In this document: in pieces, positions 52,102 through 61,743 of the stretch | Layout of the letters: each line of letters starts with the position of its first letter | How positions within the stretch are numbered: position 1 is the first letter of the stretch | NCBI GenBank assembly: GCA_026129865.1 | Contig: JAHCHG010000003.1 | Span: 248,001 to 312,000, forward strand | Direction: 5' to 3' | Length of the DNA stretch: 64,000 bases | From: Pyrinomonadaceae bacterium | GTDB lineage: Bacteria; Acidobacteriota; Blastocatellia; Pyrinomonadales; Pyrinomonadaceae | Program-made: the position numbers and the translations under genes | Notes under the pieces: generated by a model | The model's input: only the letters and a program-made list of their open reading frames with translations | Databases searched by the model: none | What the model was told of the DNA's origin: nothing

Positions 52102-54042
52102 ATGAAGAATTTAAAAAGTTTTTTGACCTTGCTATTCATCGCGCTGCTGTTTGGAAGTTCGGCGGCGCAAATGACGCGAAAGCCGTCGCCGACGCGTGCG
52201 CCGAAGGGAGCGATGCCGTCAAAACCGGATACGGAAAAACGCTCGCTTGCCGAAATTACGTCGCGGGAAGATTTCGATTCGATCGCGCGGGTTTATCACC
52301 AGGGAACTTCTTACGCGCTGCCGCATGCGATGTTCGTCATCGACCGGCGAAACAAGAACAAGGTTTATTTTGTAAACAGTCAAAAATATCGTTTTCACAA
52401 GGATTTTCTTCTTGCAAACTATCTATTGCCGCGCGGCAGCAATGTTTTTGAGGACATTTACATAAATCAAAACCGTCGTTTTATGGTCGGAACTATCGCA
52501 TGGCAGACACCGGTCGAGAAATTTACTTTCGAACTTTGGGAAGGCGATCTGGCGTCGGCAGAGCTGATAAAAATGGCGTTCGACACGATAAATGCCAGGT
52601 TTTACGAAAAGGTCGCCTTTAAGCCGAATTCGATCAAGCAGGACGAAAATTCCGAGAATCTGGGAATCGACCGAATTTCAGCGGATGAAATCCAAAAAAA
52701 TCAAGAATATCTAGCGCTGAACACGGGAAAAACGGTCGGTCGGCTGCATATCATCGACAAGCTCGACGACACGGTCGAGATCGGCGACAACGAAATTCTT
52801 GTACTCAAAGAACTTCCGCTGAATCTTCCGCCGGTTCGCGGCATAATCGTTGCAAAGCCATCTTCGCCGCTTTCGCATGTCAATATTCTTGCAAAAGGTT
52901 GGGGAATTCCGAACGTTTATGTGAAGGACGCGGACAAACTTTACAGAGAATTTGACACGTGGTGGGTCGAACTCGAAGCCGATCTGACATCGTATAAATT
53001 AAAACGAATAGTAGATTATGCGCCGGGCGAAGCACCTGAGATTCCGGTTTCACCGGACCAGGAAGATGCGCCGGCAGATCTTTCCGTTGAAAAGATCGCG
53101 CCGCTGCGGCAAATGCGCAAAAAAGATTCGATCGCGTACGGGGCAAAGGCGGCAAATCTGGGCGAACTTATTAACGCCAAGATCCTGAACACGACCGTGC
53201 CCGACGGCTTCGGAATTCCGTATTACTATTATGACCAGTTCATGGACGAACATGGATTTTCGAAGATGGTCTATGATTTTGGTTACGATAATGAGTTCGT
53301 CCATAATCCGCGTTACCGGCGTGAAAAATTGGAAGAATTTCGGGCGAAAATTCAAAAAGCTTCAATGAGCGACAAACTCAAAACTGAGATCATTAAACGC
53401 TGGAAAACACAGCTCGGTGCGAAGCCTGTATTTGTCAGAAGTTCTTCGAACGCGGAAGATCTTCCGAATTTCAGCGGTGCAGGTCTTTATACGACCGTAA
53501 AAAACGTCAAGGAAGAAGAAAAAATAATCGAAGCGGTCAAGACGGTTTGGGCATCGCTCTGGAATTTCGATGCGTATGAATCGCGCGTTCGCAATTACAT
53601 AAATCAATCCAGCGTTATGATGGGCGTTTTTGTGCAGGTTGGCGTAAATATGGATTTCGGCGGCGTGATGATCACAAAGGATCCGTTCGATAAAGACAAC
53701 AAGAACGCGGTTTACATAAGCGCGGTTTGGGGGCACAACGATCCGATCACCGCGAATAAATTCGTCCCGGAACAGGTTTTGTTCAATCCGAAATCGAACG
53801 CGGTGCAGGTTTTAACGCTTTCGCAGCAGGAAGCGGTTTTGAAGTTCAGCGAAACCGGAGATCTTATCGAAACAAATGAAAAGCCGAAAAGGAGAGTTTT
53901 AACCGATGCAAATGTTCGCGCTTTGGTTCGGGCGGCAAATAGGATCAAAGCGGTTTTCGGCGGGAAAAAGGAACAGGATATTGAATGGGGCTATATGAAC
54001 GGAAGAATTTATCTTCTTCAGTCACGCCCGTATATTGATTAA
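52102..54042 (+). CDS. Exported PPDK/PEP-synthase-like protein without the PEP barrel
   Basis: 646 aa from MKNLKSFLTLLFIALLFGSS, a Sec-type signal ending near SAAQ. After about 220 residues with no named domain, a PEP-utilising swivel-like segment appears (NLPPVRGIIVAKPSSPLSHV, NILAKGWGIPNVYVKD) whose His is where the phosphohistidine sits, then an ATP-grasp pyruvate phosphate dikinase N-domain: YGAKAANLGELINA, FVRSSSNAEDLPNFSGAGLY, FGGVMITKDPFDKDN and DIEWGYMNGRIYLLQSRPY. The order is reversed relative to PPDK and the C-terminal TIM barrel is absent. An exported ATP-dependent phosphotransferase is unusual. Confidence 0.75.
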   Translation: MKNLKSFLTLLFIALLFGSSAAQMTRKPSPTRAPKGAMPSKPDTEKRSLAEITSREDFDSIARVYHQGTSYALPHAMFVIDRRNKNKVYFVNSQKYRFHKDFLLANYLLPRGSNVFEDIYINQNRRFMVGTIAWQTPVEKFTFELWEGDLASAELIKMAFDTINARFYEKVAFKPNSIKQDENSENLGIDRISADEIQKNQEYLALNTGKTVGRLHIIDKLDDTVEIGDNEILVLKELPLNLPPVRGIIVAKPSSPLSHVNILAKGWGIPNVYVKDADKLYREFDTWWVELEADLTSYKLKRIVDYAPGEAPEIPVSPDQEDAPADLSVEKIAPLRQMRKKDSIAYGAKAANLGELINAKILNTTVPDGFGIPYYYYDQFMDEHGFSKMVYDFGYDNEFVHNPRYRREKLEEFRAKIQKASMSDKLKTEIIKRWKTQLGAKPVFVRSSSNAEDLPNFSGAGLYTTVKNVKEEEKIIEAVKTVWASLWNFDAYESRVRNYINQSSVMMGVFVQVGVNMDFGGVMITKDPFDKDNKNAVYISAVWGHNDPITANKFVPEQVLFNPKSNAVQVLTLSQQEAVLKFSETGDLIETNEKPKRRVLTDANVRALVRAANRIKAVFGGKKEQDIEWGYMNGRIYLLQSRPYID

Positions 54043-54047
54043 ATTTT

Positions 54048-54536
54048 ATGAAAAAATTAGCTTTAATATCATTTTTGGCGGCGGTTGCATTTGGCTGCGC
54101 GGACGAGAAAACCGCGATCACGGCGAATAATCAGGCGCCTGAGGCAAATACTTCGAAAGACCTTGCGATGATTCCGAGTCATTCGACCGAAAAGCCCGCG
54201 GAAAAAGCTCCGATGGGCGGTTCGCCGATGCAAAAGCCCGTGGACGTTGCCGAAATGACGGCTGCGATCGAAAAAGCGAATGCTGCTTTCAATAAAGATC
54301 CGAAAAGCGACGATCTGAAAAAAGAGCTCGCAAAAGCTTATTTCGAAAGAGCTTCCGCGCTTACCAGCGCAGCGCAGTATCGCGCGGCGCTTGGAGATTT
54401 CAGAAAAGGTTTGAAACTCGATCCGGGCAACGAGGAAGCAAAGAAAATGCATGACGAGATCGTGCGCATTTTTACTTCGATGAATCGAGAACCTCCGAAA
54501 GAGGGCGAAGAGCCGCCGCCGATGCCGATAAGTTAG
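54048..54536 (+). CDS. TPR-like lipoprotein
   Basis: 162 aa. MKKLALISFLAAVAFGC is a lipoprotein signal with Cys17 as the acylated residue. After a low-complexity Pro/Lys linker, residues 75-140 form two TPR-like helices (AFNKDPKSDDLKKELAKAYF, AQYRAALGDFRKGLKLDPGN). A Pro-rich tail ends the protein. It begins 5 bp after the PPDK-like gene and may act with it at the membrane. Confidence 0.75.
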   Translation: MKKLALISFLAAVAFGCADEKTAITANNQAPEANTSKDLAMIPSHSTEKPAEKAPMGGSPMQKPVDVAEMTAAIEKANAAFNKDPKSDDLKKELAKAYFERASALTSAAQYRAALGDFRKGLKLDPGNEEAKKMHDEIVRIFTSMNREPPKEGEEPPPMPIS

Positions 54537-54663
54537 AGTTTTCTCGGCATCTTTACTGGACAATTGTGATTTACAGGCAATAAACTCTAGGTTTGCCAAA
54601 CGGCGGACGTTCCGGTTCGTATTGTGCAAAGCAATTTATATTACGGAGATTTTAAAAAGTTTT

Positions 54664-55227
54664 ATGGGAAAGTCAGCAAATGATCTGCGCCGCGGAAACA
54701 CGATAATTCTGGACGGCGCTCCGTGCAAGGTAATGGAATTTAGCCGGAATCAGCCTGGAAAAGGCGGTGCGATCGTTCAGACGAGACTGCGGAATTTGGT
54801 AACGGGAAGTTCGTTCGATCATCGGTTTCGTTCGAATGAAACGGTTGAAAAAGCAGTTCTCGACCAGCATGAAATGGAATATCTTTATTCCGACGGCGAA
54901 TCGCATTATTTTATGAACACCGAAACATTCGAGCAGATCGGAATGACCGAAGACGACCTCGGCGACGCCGCAAAATGGCTGATGCCGGGATTGAAGATCG
55001 TCGTCGAATTTCACAACGAAAACCCGATCGGCGTTGAACTTCCGCAAACGCTTGATCTTGAGATCATCGAAACAGAACCGGTGCTGAAAGGCGCGACCGC
55101 GTCAAACTCAAATAAACCGGCAAAGCTGGAAAACGGCGTGACGCTTTATGTTCCGCCTTTCATGACCACGGGTGAAAAAATTCGCGTCAATCCAACCGAG
55201 GAAAAATATATGGAAAGGGTTAAATAG
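54664..55227 (+). CDS. efp: Elongation factor P
   Basis: 187 aa from MGKSANDLRRGNTIILDGAP. Domain I has the KOW-like fold and the loop NQPGKGGAIVQ whose K33 is the residue placed near the P-site tRNA (modified in many bacteria); domains II and III (FMTTGEKIRVNPTEEKYMER at the C-terminus) are complete. It relieves ribosome stalling at proline runs. No modification enzymes (epmA, ymfI) are visible here. A hairpin follows the gene. Confidence 0.95.
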   Translation: MGKSANDLRRGNTIILDGAPCKVMEFSRNQPGKGGAIVQTRLRNLVTGSSFDHRFRSNETVEKAVLDQHEMEYLYSDGESHYFMNTETFEQIGMTEDDLGDAAKWLMPGLKIVVEFHNENPIGVELPQTLDLEIIETEPVLKGATASNSNKPAKLENGVTLYVPPFMTTGEKIRVNPTEEKYMERVK

Positions 55228-55253
55228 CCGTTTTCGAAACAAAAAATATTTGG

Positions 55254-55282
55254 CAAAAGCCGAGCCTTGTGCTAGGCTTTTG
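55254..55282 (+). terminator. Probable terminator of efp
   Basis: CAAAAGCC (55254-55261) pairs with GGCTTTTG (55275-55282) across a 13-base loop, 27 bp after the efp stop; the tail TCGCTTT is only weakly T-rich. Confidence 0.5.
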
Positions 55283-55319
55283 TCGCTTTAAACATAAATT
55301 TTGAAAACGAGGCTAATGA

Positions 55320-56651
55320 ATGTATTTACTCTATAGCTTCCTCATCGCTCTTGGCTTAACCTTAATGCTCCCAAGATTTATGTTTGATTTTTTGCGAAAC
55401 GGAAAATATTCCGAAGGCTTCACGCAGAAACTTGGACATCTACCATTAATTAGAAAAAACGGAAATCCCGTTCTTTGGGTTCACTGTGTCTCGGTCGGGG
55501 AAACGAACGCAGCAGTCCCGCTCATCAGATCGATTCTGGAAAAATATCCAAATTTCCGGCTCGTCGTTTCGACGACCACCAAAACCGGGCAGGAACTTGC
55601 CAAAAAACATTTTGAAAAGTCTGCCGATCTGGTTTTTTATTTTCCATTCGATCTCAAATTCGCCGTCCGGCGGGCGCTGAAAAGCATTCGACCGAATGTC
55701 ATCTTGCTGATGGAAACGGAGATCTGGTTTAATTTTATCCGGGAATCGAATAAATCCGGCGCAGGTGTTTTCATCGTCAACGGAAGGCTTTCCGAGCGGT
55801 CTTTTCGGCGCTTCCTTCACATCAGGAAATTCACGGCACGTGTTTTTCATCATTTGACGCTTGCGCTCATGCAGAGCAAAAAAGATGAGGCGCGGATAAA
55901 ACAGCTCGGAATTCGCCCCGCAAAAGTAAAGGTTACGGGGAACATAAAGTTCGATCAGGCAGCTGATGAAACCGATGTTAAATTGACCGAGGCGATCCGT
56001 TCGCAGTTTGATATTCGCGAAAATGACCAACTGATCATTGCTGCAAGCACGCATGACCCGGAAGAAATTTTGATTTTAAAGGCTTTCCGGAATTTAACTG
56101 CGAATTCAGGCAGCGAACGGATCAGATTAATGTTAGTTCCGCGTCATCCGGAAAGGTTCGATCGGGTCGTAAAATTAGCCGAAGATCTAAACATAGCCGT
56201 TGGGCGCAGATCGGCTGTTTCGAAAACGGATAAGACCGCAGATGTTATTGTTTTGGATTCCGTCGGCGAGCTGCGCTCGGCTCTGCCGCTTGCCGAGATA
56301 GTTTTTGTCGGCGGAAGTTTGATACCGCACGGCGGACAGAATATTCTGGAACCGGCGATGGCGAAAAAAGCTATAGTTACGGGATTTCATACATTTAATT
56401 TTGAAGCTGCCGTTAAGGAATTTCTTCGCAGCGATGCGCTCATTCAATTGCCGGATCTCGGGCAGGAGCAATTGACCGGCGCATTGACCGAAGCGTTCTC
56501 AAAACTTCTTAAGAACAAAGAACTGCGGGAAAAAATGGTCGAAAACGCTTATCGGGTAATTGCCGATAATCGCGGTGCGACCGGAACGACGATCGGTTTT
56601 CTTGAACCGTATTTGTCCGTCCAAAGCTGCTCGCTCGATTCTACCCAATGA
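55320..56651 (+). CDS. waaA: 3-deoxy-D-manno-octulosonic acid (Kdo) transferase
   Basis: 443 aa. N-terminal membrane anchor (LYSFLIALGLTLMLPRFMFD), then the GT30-type domain: WVHCVSVGETNAAVPLIRSI, VSTTTKTGQELAKKHF, LMETEIWFNFIRESNKSGAG, GNIKFDQA, and the C-terminal FVGGSLIPHGGQNILEPAMA. It adds Kdo to the lipid A precursor at the cytoplasmic face, which indicates a lipopolysaccharide-bearing outer membrane. Stop overlaps the next start by 4 bp. Confidence 0.93.
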   Translation: MYLLYSFLIALGLTLMLPRFMFDFLRNGKYSEGFTQKLGHLPLIRKNGNPVLWVHCVSVGETNAAVPLIRSILEKYPNFRLVVSTTTKTGQELAKKHFEKSADLVFYFPFDLKFAVRRALKSIRPNVILLMETEIWFNFIRESNKSGAGVFIVNGRLSERSFRRFLHIRKFTARVFHHLTLALMQSKKDEARIKQLGIRPAKVKVTGNIKFDQAADETDVKLTEAIRSQFDIRENDQLIIAASTHDPEEILILKAFRNLTANSGSERIRLMLVPRHPERFDRVVKLAEDLNIAVGRRSAVSKTDKTADVIVLDSVGELRSALPLAEIVFVGGSLIPHGGQNILEPAMAKKAIVTGFHTFNFEAAVKEFLRSDALIQLPDLGQEQLTGALTEAFSKLLKNKELREKMVENAYRVIADNRGATGTTIGFLEPYLSVQSCSLDSTQ

Positions 56652-57859
56652 CGTTAATTTTCGTTTTTTACGTTTTCGCCGCGCTGCTGGTCTTTCTCGG
56701 ATGGAAATCGCTTCGCGGCGGTCTTGCATATCTGCATTTTTTTGAAAGCGAACTTACCAAAAAGTCCGGCAATTATCATCCGTTCGCGTCGATCTTTGTT
56801 CCTTGCCGCGGAATTGACGAGAATCTTGAAGAAAATTTATCTGCGCTTACGCACCAAAATTATCCGGAATTTGAAATAATTTTCATCGTCGATGATGAAA
56901 GAGACCCGGCGCTTTCCGTCATCGAAAAAATACGCAAAAATCATCCGTTGACCAAGCTTGTCATCGCCGGACCTTCCGATTCCGAAGGTCAGAAGGTCCA
57001 TAATCTGCGAGCGGCGATCCCTTATGCCGACAAACGGTCAGAGATCTTTGTATTTGTCGATTCGGACGCCGGAACGAGCAAAAATTGGCTGTGCGAACTA
57101 GTCGCGCCGCTTGAAAAAGAGTCCGCCGGCTGCGCGACGGGTTATCGCTGGTTCTTAGCTGACCGCTTTGACCTCGCCGGACAGTTACGTTCGGTTTGGA
57201 ATGCGTCGATCGCGTCCGCACTCGGACCGAATATTCGATCAAATTTTTGCTGGGGCGGTTCGATGGCTATTAGTCGCAAGGTTTTTGAATCCGTTGATAT
57301 GCTCCAAAAATGGAAAGGCACGCTTTCGGACGATTTTGCGATGACGCGTGCGATGAAAGCAGCGAATCTTCCGGTAATTTTTGTCCCGCAATGCCTTACT
57401 CCGACAATTGACACCACGAACATTCGTCAGATGCTTGAGTTTACGACTCGGCAGATGAAAATTACCAAAACCTACGCCAAGCATCTTTGGATCGCATCGT
57501 TCATCGGTTCAATTTTGTTTTCGATGACTTTTTGGGGCGGAATTTTAATGTTGTTTTTTGCTGAAGGCGTCCATTTTTGGATTATTTTGAGTCTGACCGC
57601 GATCATTACAATACTCGGCGCTCTGAAAAGTTACATCAGGTTAAAAGCTGTGGAACTCGTAATGCCGGAGCATAGAAAAGCCGTAAATAACAGCCGATTC
57701 TGGCATTTGACGCTTTGGACGGTAACGCCGGTATTGTATTTTTACAATTGTTTTTGCGCTCTTCTGTCAAACGAAATCAACTGGAGAGGCATCACATACA
57801 AGCTTATTTCAGCTGAAGAAACGCAGGTTGTAGAATCGAACAAGAATGGGATGGTCTAA
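56648..57859 (+). CDS. Membrane glycosyltransferase, GT2 family (HpnI/ceramide glucosyltransferase-like)
   Basis: 403 aa. One N-terminal and three or four C-terminal membrane segments frame a GT2 domain: ASIFVPCRGIDENLEENLSA, FVDSDAGTSKNWLCELV with the D-x-D, FCWGGSMAISRKVFES, LSDDFAMTRAM and CLTPTIDTTNIRQMLEFTTR, close to the Q-x-x-R-W type motif. Enzymes of this kind glycosylate membrane lipids. ATGA overlap with waaA implies one operon. Confidence 0.82.
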   Translation: MTLIFVFYVFAALLVFLGWKSLRGGLAYLHFFESELTKKSGNYHPFASIFVPCRGIDENLEENLSALTHQNYPEFEIIFIVDDERDPALSVIEKIRKNHPLTKLVIAGPSDSEGQKVHNLRAAIPYADKRSEIFVFVDSDAGTSKNWLCELVAPLEKESAGCATGYRWFLADRFDLAGQLRSVWNASIASALGPNIRSNFCWGGSMAISRKVFESVDMLQKWKGTLSDDFAMTRAMKAANLPVIFVPQCLTPTIDTTNIRQMLEFTTRQMKITKTYAKHLWIASFIGSILFSMTFWGGILMLFFAEGVHFWIILSLTAIITILGALKSYIRLKAVELVMPEHRKAVNNSRFWHLTLWTVTPVLYFYNCFCALLSNEINWRGITYKLISAEETQVVESNKNGMV

Positions 57860-57865
57860 ATATTT

Positions 57866-59293
57866 ATGATTTTGGGCAAGATGTGTTCAAAAATTTTTTT
57901 GCTCGCGGTGCTATTGCTTTTGGTGAATACGTCGCTCGCGCAGGAAAAGACAGGAGAATCCGAAAAGCCGAAAGTAAATGCACAGCAGGTCAAAAAAGGT
58001 CGTCCGCCTGTGATCATTATTCCGGGGCTGATCGGTTCGGAATTGATCAATAAGTCGACGGGCGATAAGGTCTGGTTCGACCTGGGGCGCGCAAAAGACG
58101 ACGATATGCGGCTTCCGATCAGCGCAAACCTTGCGTCAAACAAGGACAATCTCGTTCCCGGCGATATTTTGCGCGACATTCAGCTGATTCGGTTCACTCC
58201 AAAGATCGACATCTATAAAAAATTTCTGGAATCAATGGTCAAAGACGGCTATACGGAAGGCAAGATCGACGACCCGCCGGCGGATGGATTTTCCGACACG
58301 TTCTACGTATTTGCTTACGATTGGCGGCTCGATAATGTTGAGAACGCCGCGAACTTGCTGAAAAAGCTCGATAATTTGAAAACAAAATTCGATCGGTCAG
58401 ATCTAAAATTCGACATTGTTGCGCATTCAATGGGAGGTTTGATAACGCGCTACGCGCTGATGTATGGAACCGCCGACATCAATTCCGGGAAACTTCGACC
58501 GGATTGGGCGGGCGCGGGATATTTCAACACCATCATGCTTGTGGCTACGCCGAACGGCGGTTCGCTTCCGGCGCTGGATTCGTTGATCAACGGGTTTTCA
58601 TTATTCGGGTCGGGGAAGATCAATCTTCCGTTTGTTCAGAATTTGTCGAAATTCGATCTGTTCTCGATCCCGTCGATCTACCAGCTTTTGCCGCACGACG
58701 GAATGGTCCGGGCATTTGATGAAAATCTAAAACCTTTGCAGATAGATGTTTACGACCCTGAAACGTGGGAAAAATACGGCTGGATCGCGTACCAGGACAA
58801 AAATTTCGCTGAAAAATACAGTGCTGAAGAAAACTTGAATGCGAAAAATTATTTTTACGCGGTGCTCAAACGCGCGAAGGATTTTCAATCGGCTTTGCGA
58901 GCAAAACCGGTAAAGAAAAATCCGGTACCGATCTATTATCTCGGATCGGAATGCAAACCGACGGTCGATGGAATGATAATTTATCGCGAAAAAGACGCGT
59001 GGAAAACTAAATTTGAGCCGGAAACTTTCACTCGCAGCGACGGAACGAAGGTTACAAAAGAAGAATTGGAAAAAATTCTGCTTTCGCCGGGTGACGGTGT
59101 CGTATCAAAAAGATCTTTGATCGCGTCATTGAGGACAGTTGGAAAACTCGGAAATCCGCGCTCCGGACTGGTAAACGATCTGACGATCGCATGCGGCGAA
59201 CATAATCGTCTGACCGGCGAAGAATCCATTGACCGCAGTTTGCTCAGCGTCTTAAATTTATCGTTGAAAAAGATCGGCAATCCGAATAAATAG
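57866..59293 (+). CDS. Exported LCAT-like acyltransferase/lipase
   Basis: 475 aa with an export signal (IFLLAVLLLLVNTSLA). Alpha/beta hydrolase of the lecithin:cholesterol acyltransferase family: RPPVIIIPGLIGSELINKST supplies the oxyanion region, FDIVAHSMGGLITRYAL has the nucleophile Ser (AHSMGG), SPGDGVVSKRSL the acid, and a late CGEHNRLT the catalytic His. Likely acts on membrane lipids outside the cytoplasm. Follows the glycolipid-type GT2 gene by 6 bp. Confidence 0.82.
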   Translation: MILGKMCSKIFLLAVLLLLVNTSLAQEKTGESEKPKVNAQQVKKGRPPVIIIPGLIGSELINKSTGDKVWFDLGRAKDDDMRLPISANLASNKDNLVPGDILRDIQLIRFTPKIDIYKKFLESMVKDGYTEGKIDDPPADGFSDTFYVFAYDWRLDNVENAANLLKKLDNLKTKFDRSDLKFDIVAHSMGGLITRYALMYGTADINSGKLRPDWAGAGYFNTIMLVATPNGGSLPALDSLINGFSLFGSGKINLPFVQNLSKFDLFSIPSIYQLLPHDGMVRAFDENLKPLQIDVYDPETWEKYGWIAYQDKNFAEKYSAEENLNAKNYFYAVLKRAKDFQSALRAKPVKKNPVPIYYLGSECKPTVDGMIIYREKDAWKTKFEPETFTRSDGTKVTKEELEKILLSPGDGVVSKRSLIASLRTVGKLGNPRSGLVNDLTIACGEHNRLTGEESIDRSLLSVLNLSLKKIGNPNK

Positions 59294-59329
59294 TTTTACA
59301 TTCGGCGCGATAAATTTAACAATACCTCG

Positions 59330-60454
59330 ATGCCAAGTAAGGTTAAACAATTTGTCGAAATGATCCGTTCGACAAAGCTTGAAAAAAAGCTAGATACGGT
59401 TATTTTCTTCGTAACTTCGCGCTGCAACGCTGCATGCGAGACGTGTTTTTATCACGAAGAACTAAATCAGGCAGGTGATCTAACTTTCGATCAGATCGCG
59501 AAAATTTCGCGGACGATGCCCAAAATAAAGGATCTATGGCTTTCCGGCGGAGAGCCGACGCTTCGAAAGGATCTTTCCCGGATCGTTCGGCTTTTCGTTG
59601 AAAATAACGGTGCCGAACGCGTCATTCTTCCGACGAACGCTTTGATCTGGTCGAAGGTCTGCGACGCTGTCGATTCGATCCTTGCTGACGAACGGTTGAA
59701 CGACCTTTATTTAAATATAGCGCTCGACGGTTACGGAAAGACACACGATAAGATCCGCGGAGTTCCGGGGAACTGGGAAAAGACGCTTTTAACTATCGAA
59801 AAATTGTATCCGCTGAAGGAAAAATTCGGCGATCGACTGCGGATTAACGTAAATACGGTCGTATGCGCAGAAAATTATACGGAGATCGAAAGACTTTCGG
59901 AATATCTCTGGAGCAATTTTCAGCTTGACGGGCAATATTTCAACATAATTCGCGGCGAAACAAAGGTTGGAGAATCGATCAAGGAAATTCCGCTCGATGC
60001 GCTTCCGAAAATTTATAAACATGCAGCCGATCTGACAAAACGCTACAGCGAAAGGATGTTTGCGGACGACGATTCGATAAAAAGATTCGTCAAGAGTGTC
60101 GCTTATGTCGGAACGATAATGACGCATTACCGGCATCAGCATTCCAATTTTGCCGAGCCGACAGCGTGGAAATTTCCCTGCACAGCCGGCGAAACGACAG
60201 CCGTAATCGATTATAACGGCGATGTGCGGGCGTGTGAGCTGCTCGATAAATTTGCTTCGCTCAAAGATTTCGACTTCGATTTCTCCGCTCTATGGAACGA
60301 TGGTTCGCGCGGGCTGGAACTTGAAAAGATCGACGGCGGAAAAGCGTGCTGGTGCACTCATGTTTGCTTTATCCACGATTCTTTGCGACATTCAAGAAAA
60401 TCGATCTTAACGGAAGTTCCGAAGAACTATTTTACACGGGGGAAATGGGCATGA
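59330..60454 (+). CDS. Radical SAM protein
   Basis: 374 aa. The 4Fe-4S binding C-x3-C-x2-C is in VTSRCNAACETCFYHEELNQ. Barrel motifs DLWLSGGEPTLRKDLSRIVR and ALDGYGKTHDKIRGV are typical. The C-terminal region contains further cysteines (KFPCTAGETTAVIDYNGDVR, ACELL, KACWCTHVCF) suggestive of a SPASM/twitch-type auxiliary cluster. Enzymes like this modify peptides or make cofactors; no precursor peptide is obvious nearby. Coupled to the AtpZ-like gene by an ATGA overlap. Confidence 0.85.
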   Translation: MPSKVKQFVEMIRSTKLEKKLDTVIFFVTSRCNAACETCFYHEELNQAGDLTFDQIAKISRTMPKIKDLWLSGGEPTLRKDLSRIVRLFVENNGAERVILPTNALIWSKVCDAVDSILADERLNDLYLNIALDGYGKTHDKIRGVPGNWEKTLLTIEKLYPLKEKFGDRLRINVNTVVCAENYTEIERLSEYLWSNFQLDGQYFNIIRGETKVGESIKEIPLDALPKIYKHAADLTKRYSERMFADDDSIKRFVKSVAYVGTIMTHYRHQHSNFAEPTAWKFPCTAGETTAVIDYNGDVRACELLDKFASLKDFDFDFSALWNDGSRGLELEKIDGGKACWCTHVCFIHDSLRHSRKSILTEVPKNYFTRGKWA

Positions 60455-61233
60455 TTCGCAGTTTGTTCGATACCGACAACGATTCGACTACCGAAAAAAA
60501 AGAGGGATCGGAACCGAATGAGTCGAATCCGTCCCCGGCGCCTGAAGAACCGCAGGTTCGGGAGCAATTCTCGGAGGAAATGGAAGGGTCACGAACGGTT
60601 GCTGCTGAGAACGATCCTGCGAAGAACGTTGAGCCGTTCGAGCGTTTATCGGAATTGGAATCGGATGTTGTCGGAAACGAATTTGATCAAGGCGATAATA
60701 TTCTGGAGCTTGAGTCGGAGCTCGCAAGGATAGAAGACGAAATTCGCGCAGCTAAAATGCCGGTTTCGACGCCAATCTCGCACGCGGAAACTCCGGAGAA
60801 AAAAGATGCCGGCGGTCCGTTTACGGCGGCGATCGACAAAGCCTTTAATCAGCAGACATCGACACAGGCTGAGCCCGCTGCGCAGAGCGAACCTCAGGCA
60901 GCGCCGAGCGAAGAACAGGGCTTTATTCTTCCCGATCGGGTGGAAAGAACTGAAAAGGAAGAGGATTTTATGTTCTCCGGCAGTTCTAAACCAAGCTATA
61001 AACCGGAATCAAAAGCAGAAACGATTCGCAAAAGCGGACTCGCTTGGTCCGCGGGAATCGCGTTTTTCGCATCGGTAATTTTCCTTCTCATCATCGGCTG
61101 GTTTGCCGATCTCCTTTTTGGAACTTCTCCGTGGGCAGCGGTCGGCGGCGTTGTACTCGGATCGATCATCGGGTTTATTCAGCTTTTCAGGCTGTCGCGC
61201 CAGATCTTGGACGAAAACAAAAATCTTTTGTAA
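60451..61233 (+). CDS. AtpZ-like membrane protein with long acidic N-terminal region
   Basis: 260 aa. Residues 1-195 are acidic, Pro/Glu/Ser-rich and probably disordered. The C-terminus has two membrane helices: SGLAWSAGIAFFASVIFLLI and PWAAVGGVVLGSIIGFIQLF with the GWFADLLFGTSPW link, the pattern of AtpZ (F1F0 assembly factor). AtpZ is usually about 80-100 aa, so the front is an unusual extension. Its position just before atpI, atpB and atpE supports the call. MGM at 60445 is an alternative start. Confidence 0.7.
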   Translation: MIRSLFDTDNDSTTEKKEGSEPNESNPSPAPEEPQVREQFSEEMEGSRTVAAENDPAKNVEPFERLSELESDVVGNEFDQGDNILELESELARIEDEIRAAKMPVSTPISHAETPEKKDAGGPFTAAIDKAFNQQTSTQAEPAAQSEPQAAPSEEQGFILPDRVERTEKEEDFMFSGSSKPSYKPESKAETIRKSGLAWSAGIAFFASVIFLLIIGWFADLLFGTSPWAAVGGVVLGSIIGFIQLFRLSRQILDENKNLL

Positions 61234-61311
61234 ACATTCTATTGTTTACAAGCTAAATTCCATTCCCGCTTTGATATTTCCGCACTAAATTTGTAAAATC
61301 CTTGTTTCGCA

Positions 61312-61743
61312 ATGAGCGACAATTCTGAACCAGAATCAATAAAGGAAGGAAACGACGCTCCGCTTTCAAATCAGCGAATTTTGATAACGATGGGTTTCGT
61401 AGTGTTGATCGGAACCGTTGTGAGTTCGATCACGGTTTCGGCGCGTTTCGGGCTCGGGTTTTTTGTCGGCGGGATCTTCTCATTTATTAATTATTACTGG
61501 CTGAAAGCGTCTTTGAAAAGAATTTTTGAAGCAGCCGCGGAAGGTTCGCAGGTCAGTGCCGGACCGGGAAGTTATATCTGGCGTTATATGATGCTGGGTG
61601 CGGTTTTGCTTATTGTTTTTTATTCGAATATTTTTCCGATCGTCGCGTTTTTATTGGGACTCGTAAGTTTTGTTTTTGCGGTGATGATCGAAGCGTTTAT
61701 CAGAATTTTTTCAAATATTTTTAACCAAAAGGATATTTCATAA
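61312..61743 (+). CDS. atpI: ATP synthase subunit I
   Basis: 143 aa membrane protein with four hydrophobic segments (ILITMGFVVLIGTVVSSITV, FGLGFFVGGIFSFINYYWL, YMMLGAVLLIVFYSN, FPIVAFLLGLVSFVFAVM). Pattern and position immediately before atpB fit AtpI, which helps assemble the c-ring. Its TAA overlaps the atpB start (TAATG). Confidence 0.8.
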   Translation: MSDNSEPESIKEGNDAPLSNQRILITMGFVVLIGTVVSSITVSARFGLGFFVGGIFSFINYYWLKASLKRIFEAAAEGSQVSAGPGSYIWRYMMLGAVLLIVFYSNIFPIVAFLLGLVSFVFAVMIEAFIRIFSNIFNQKDIS

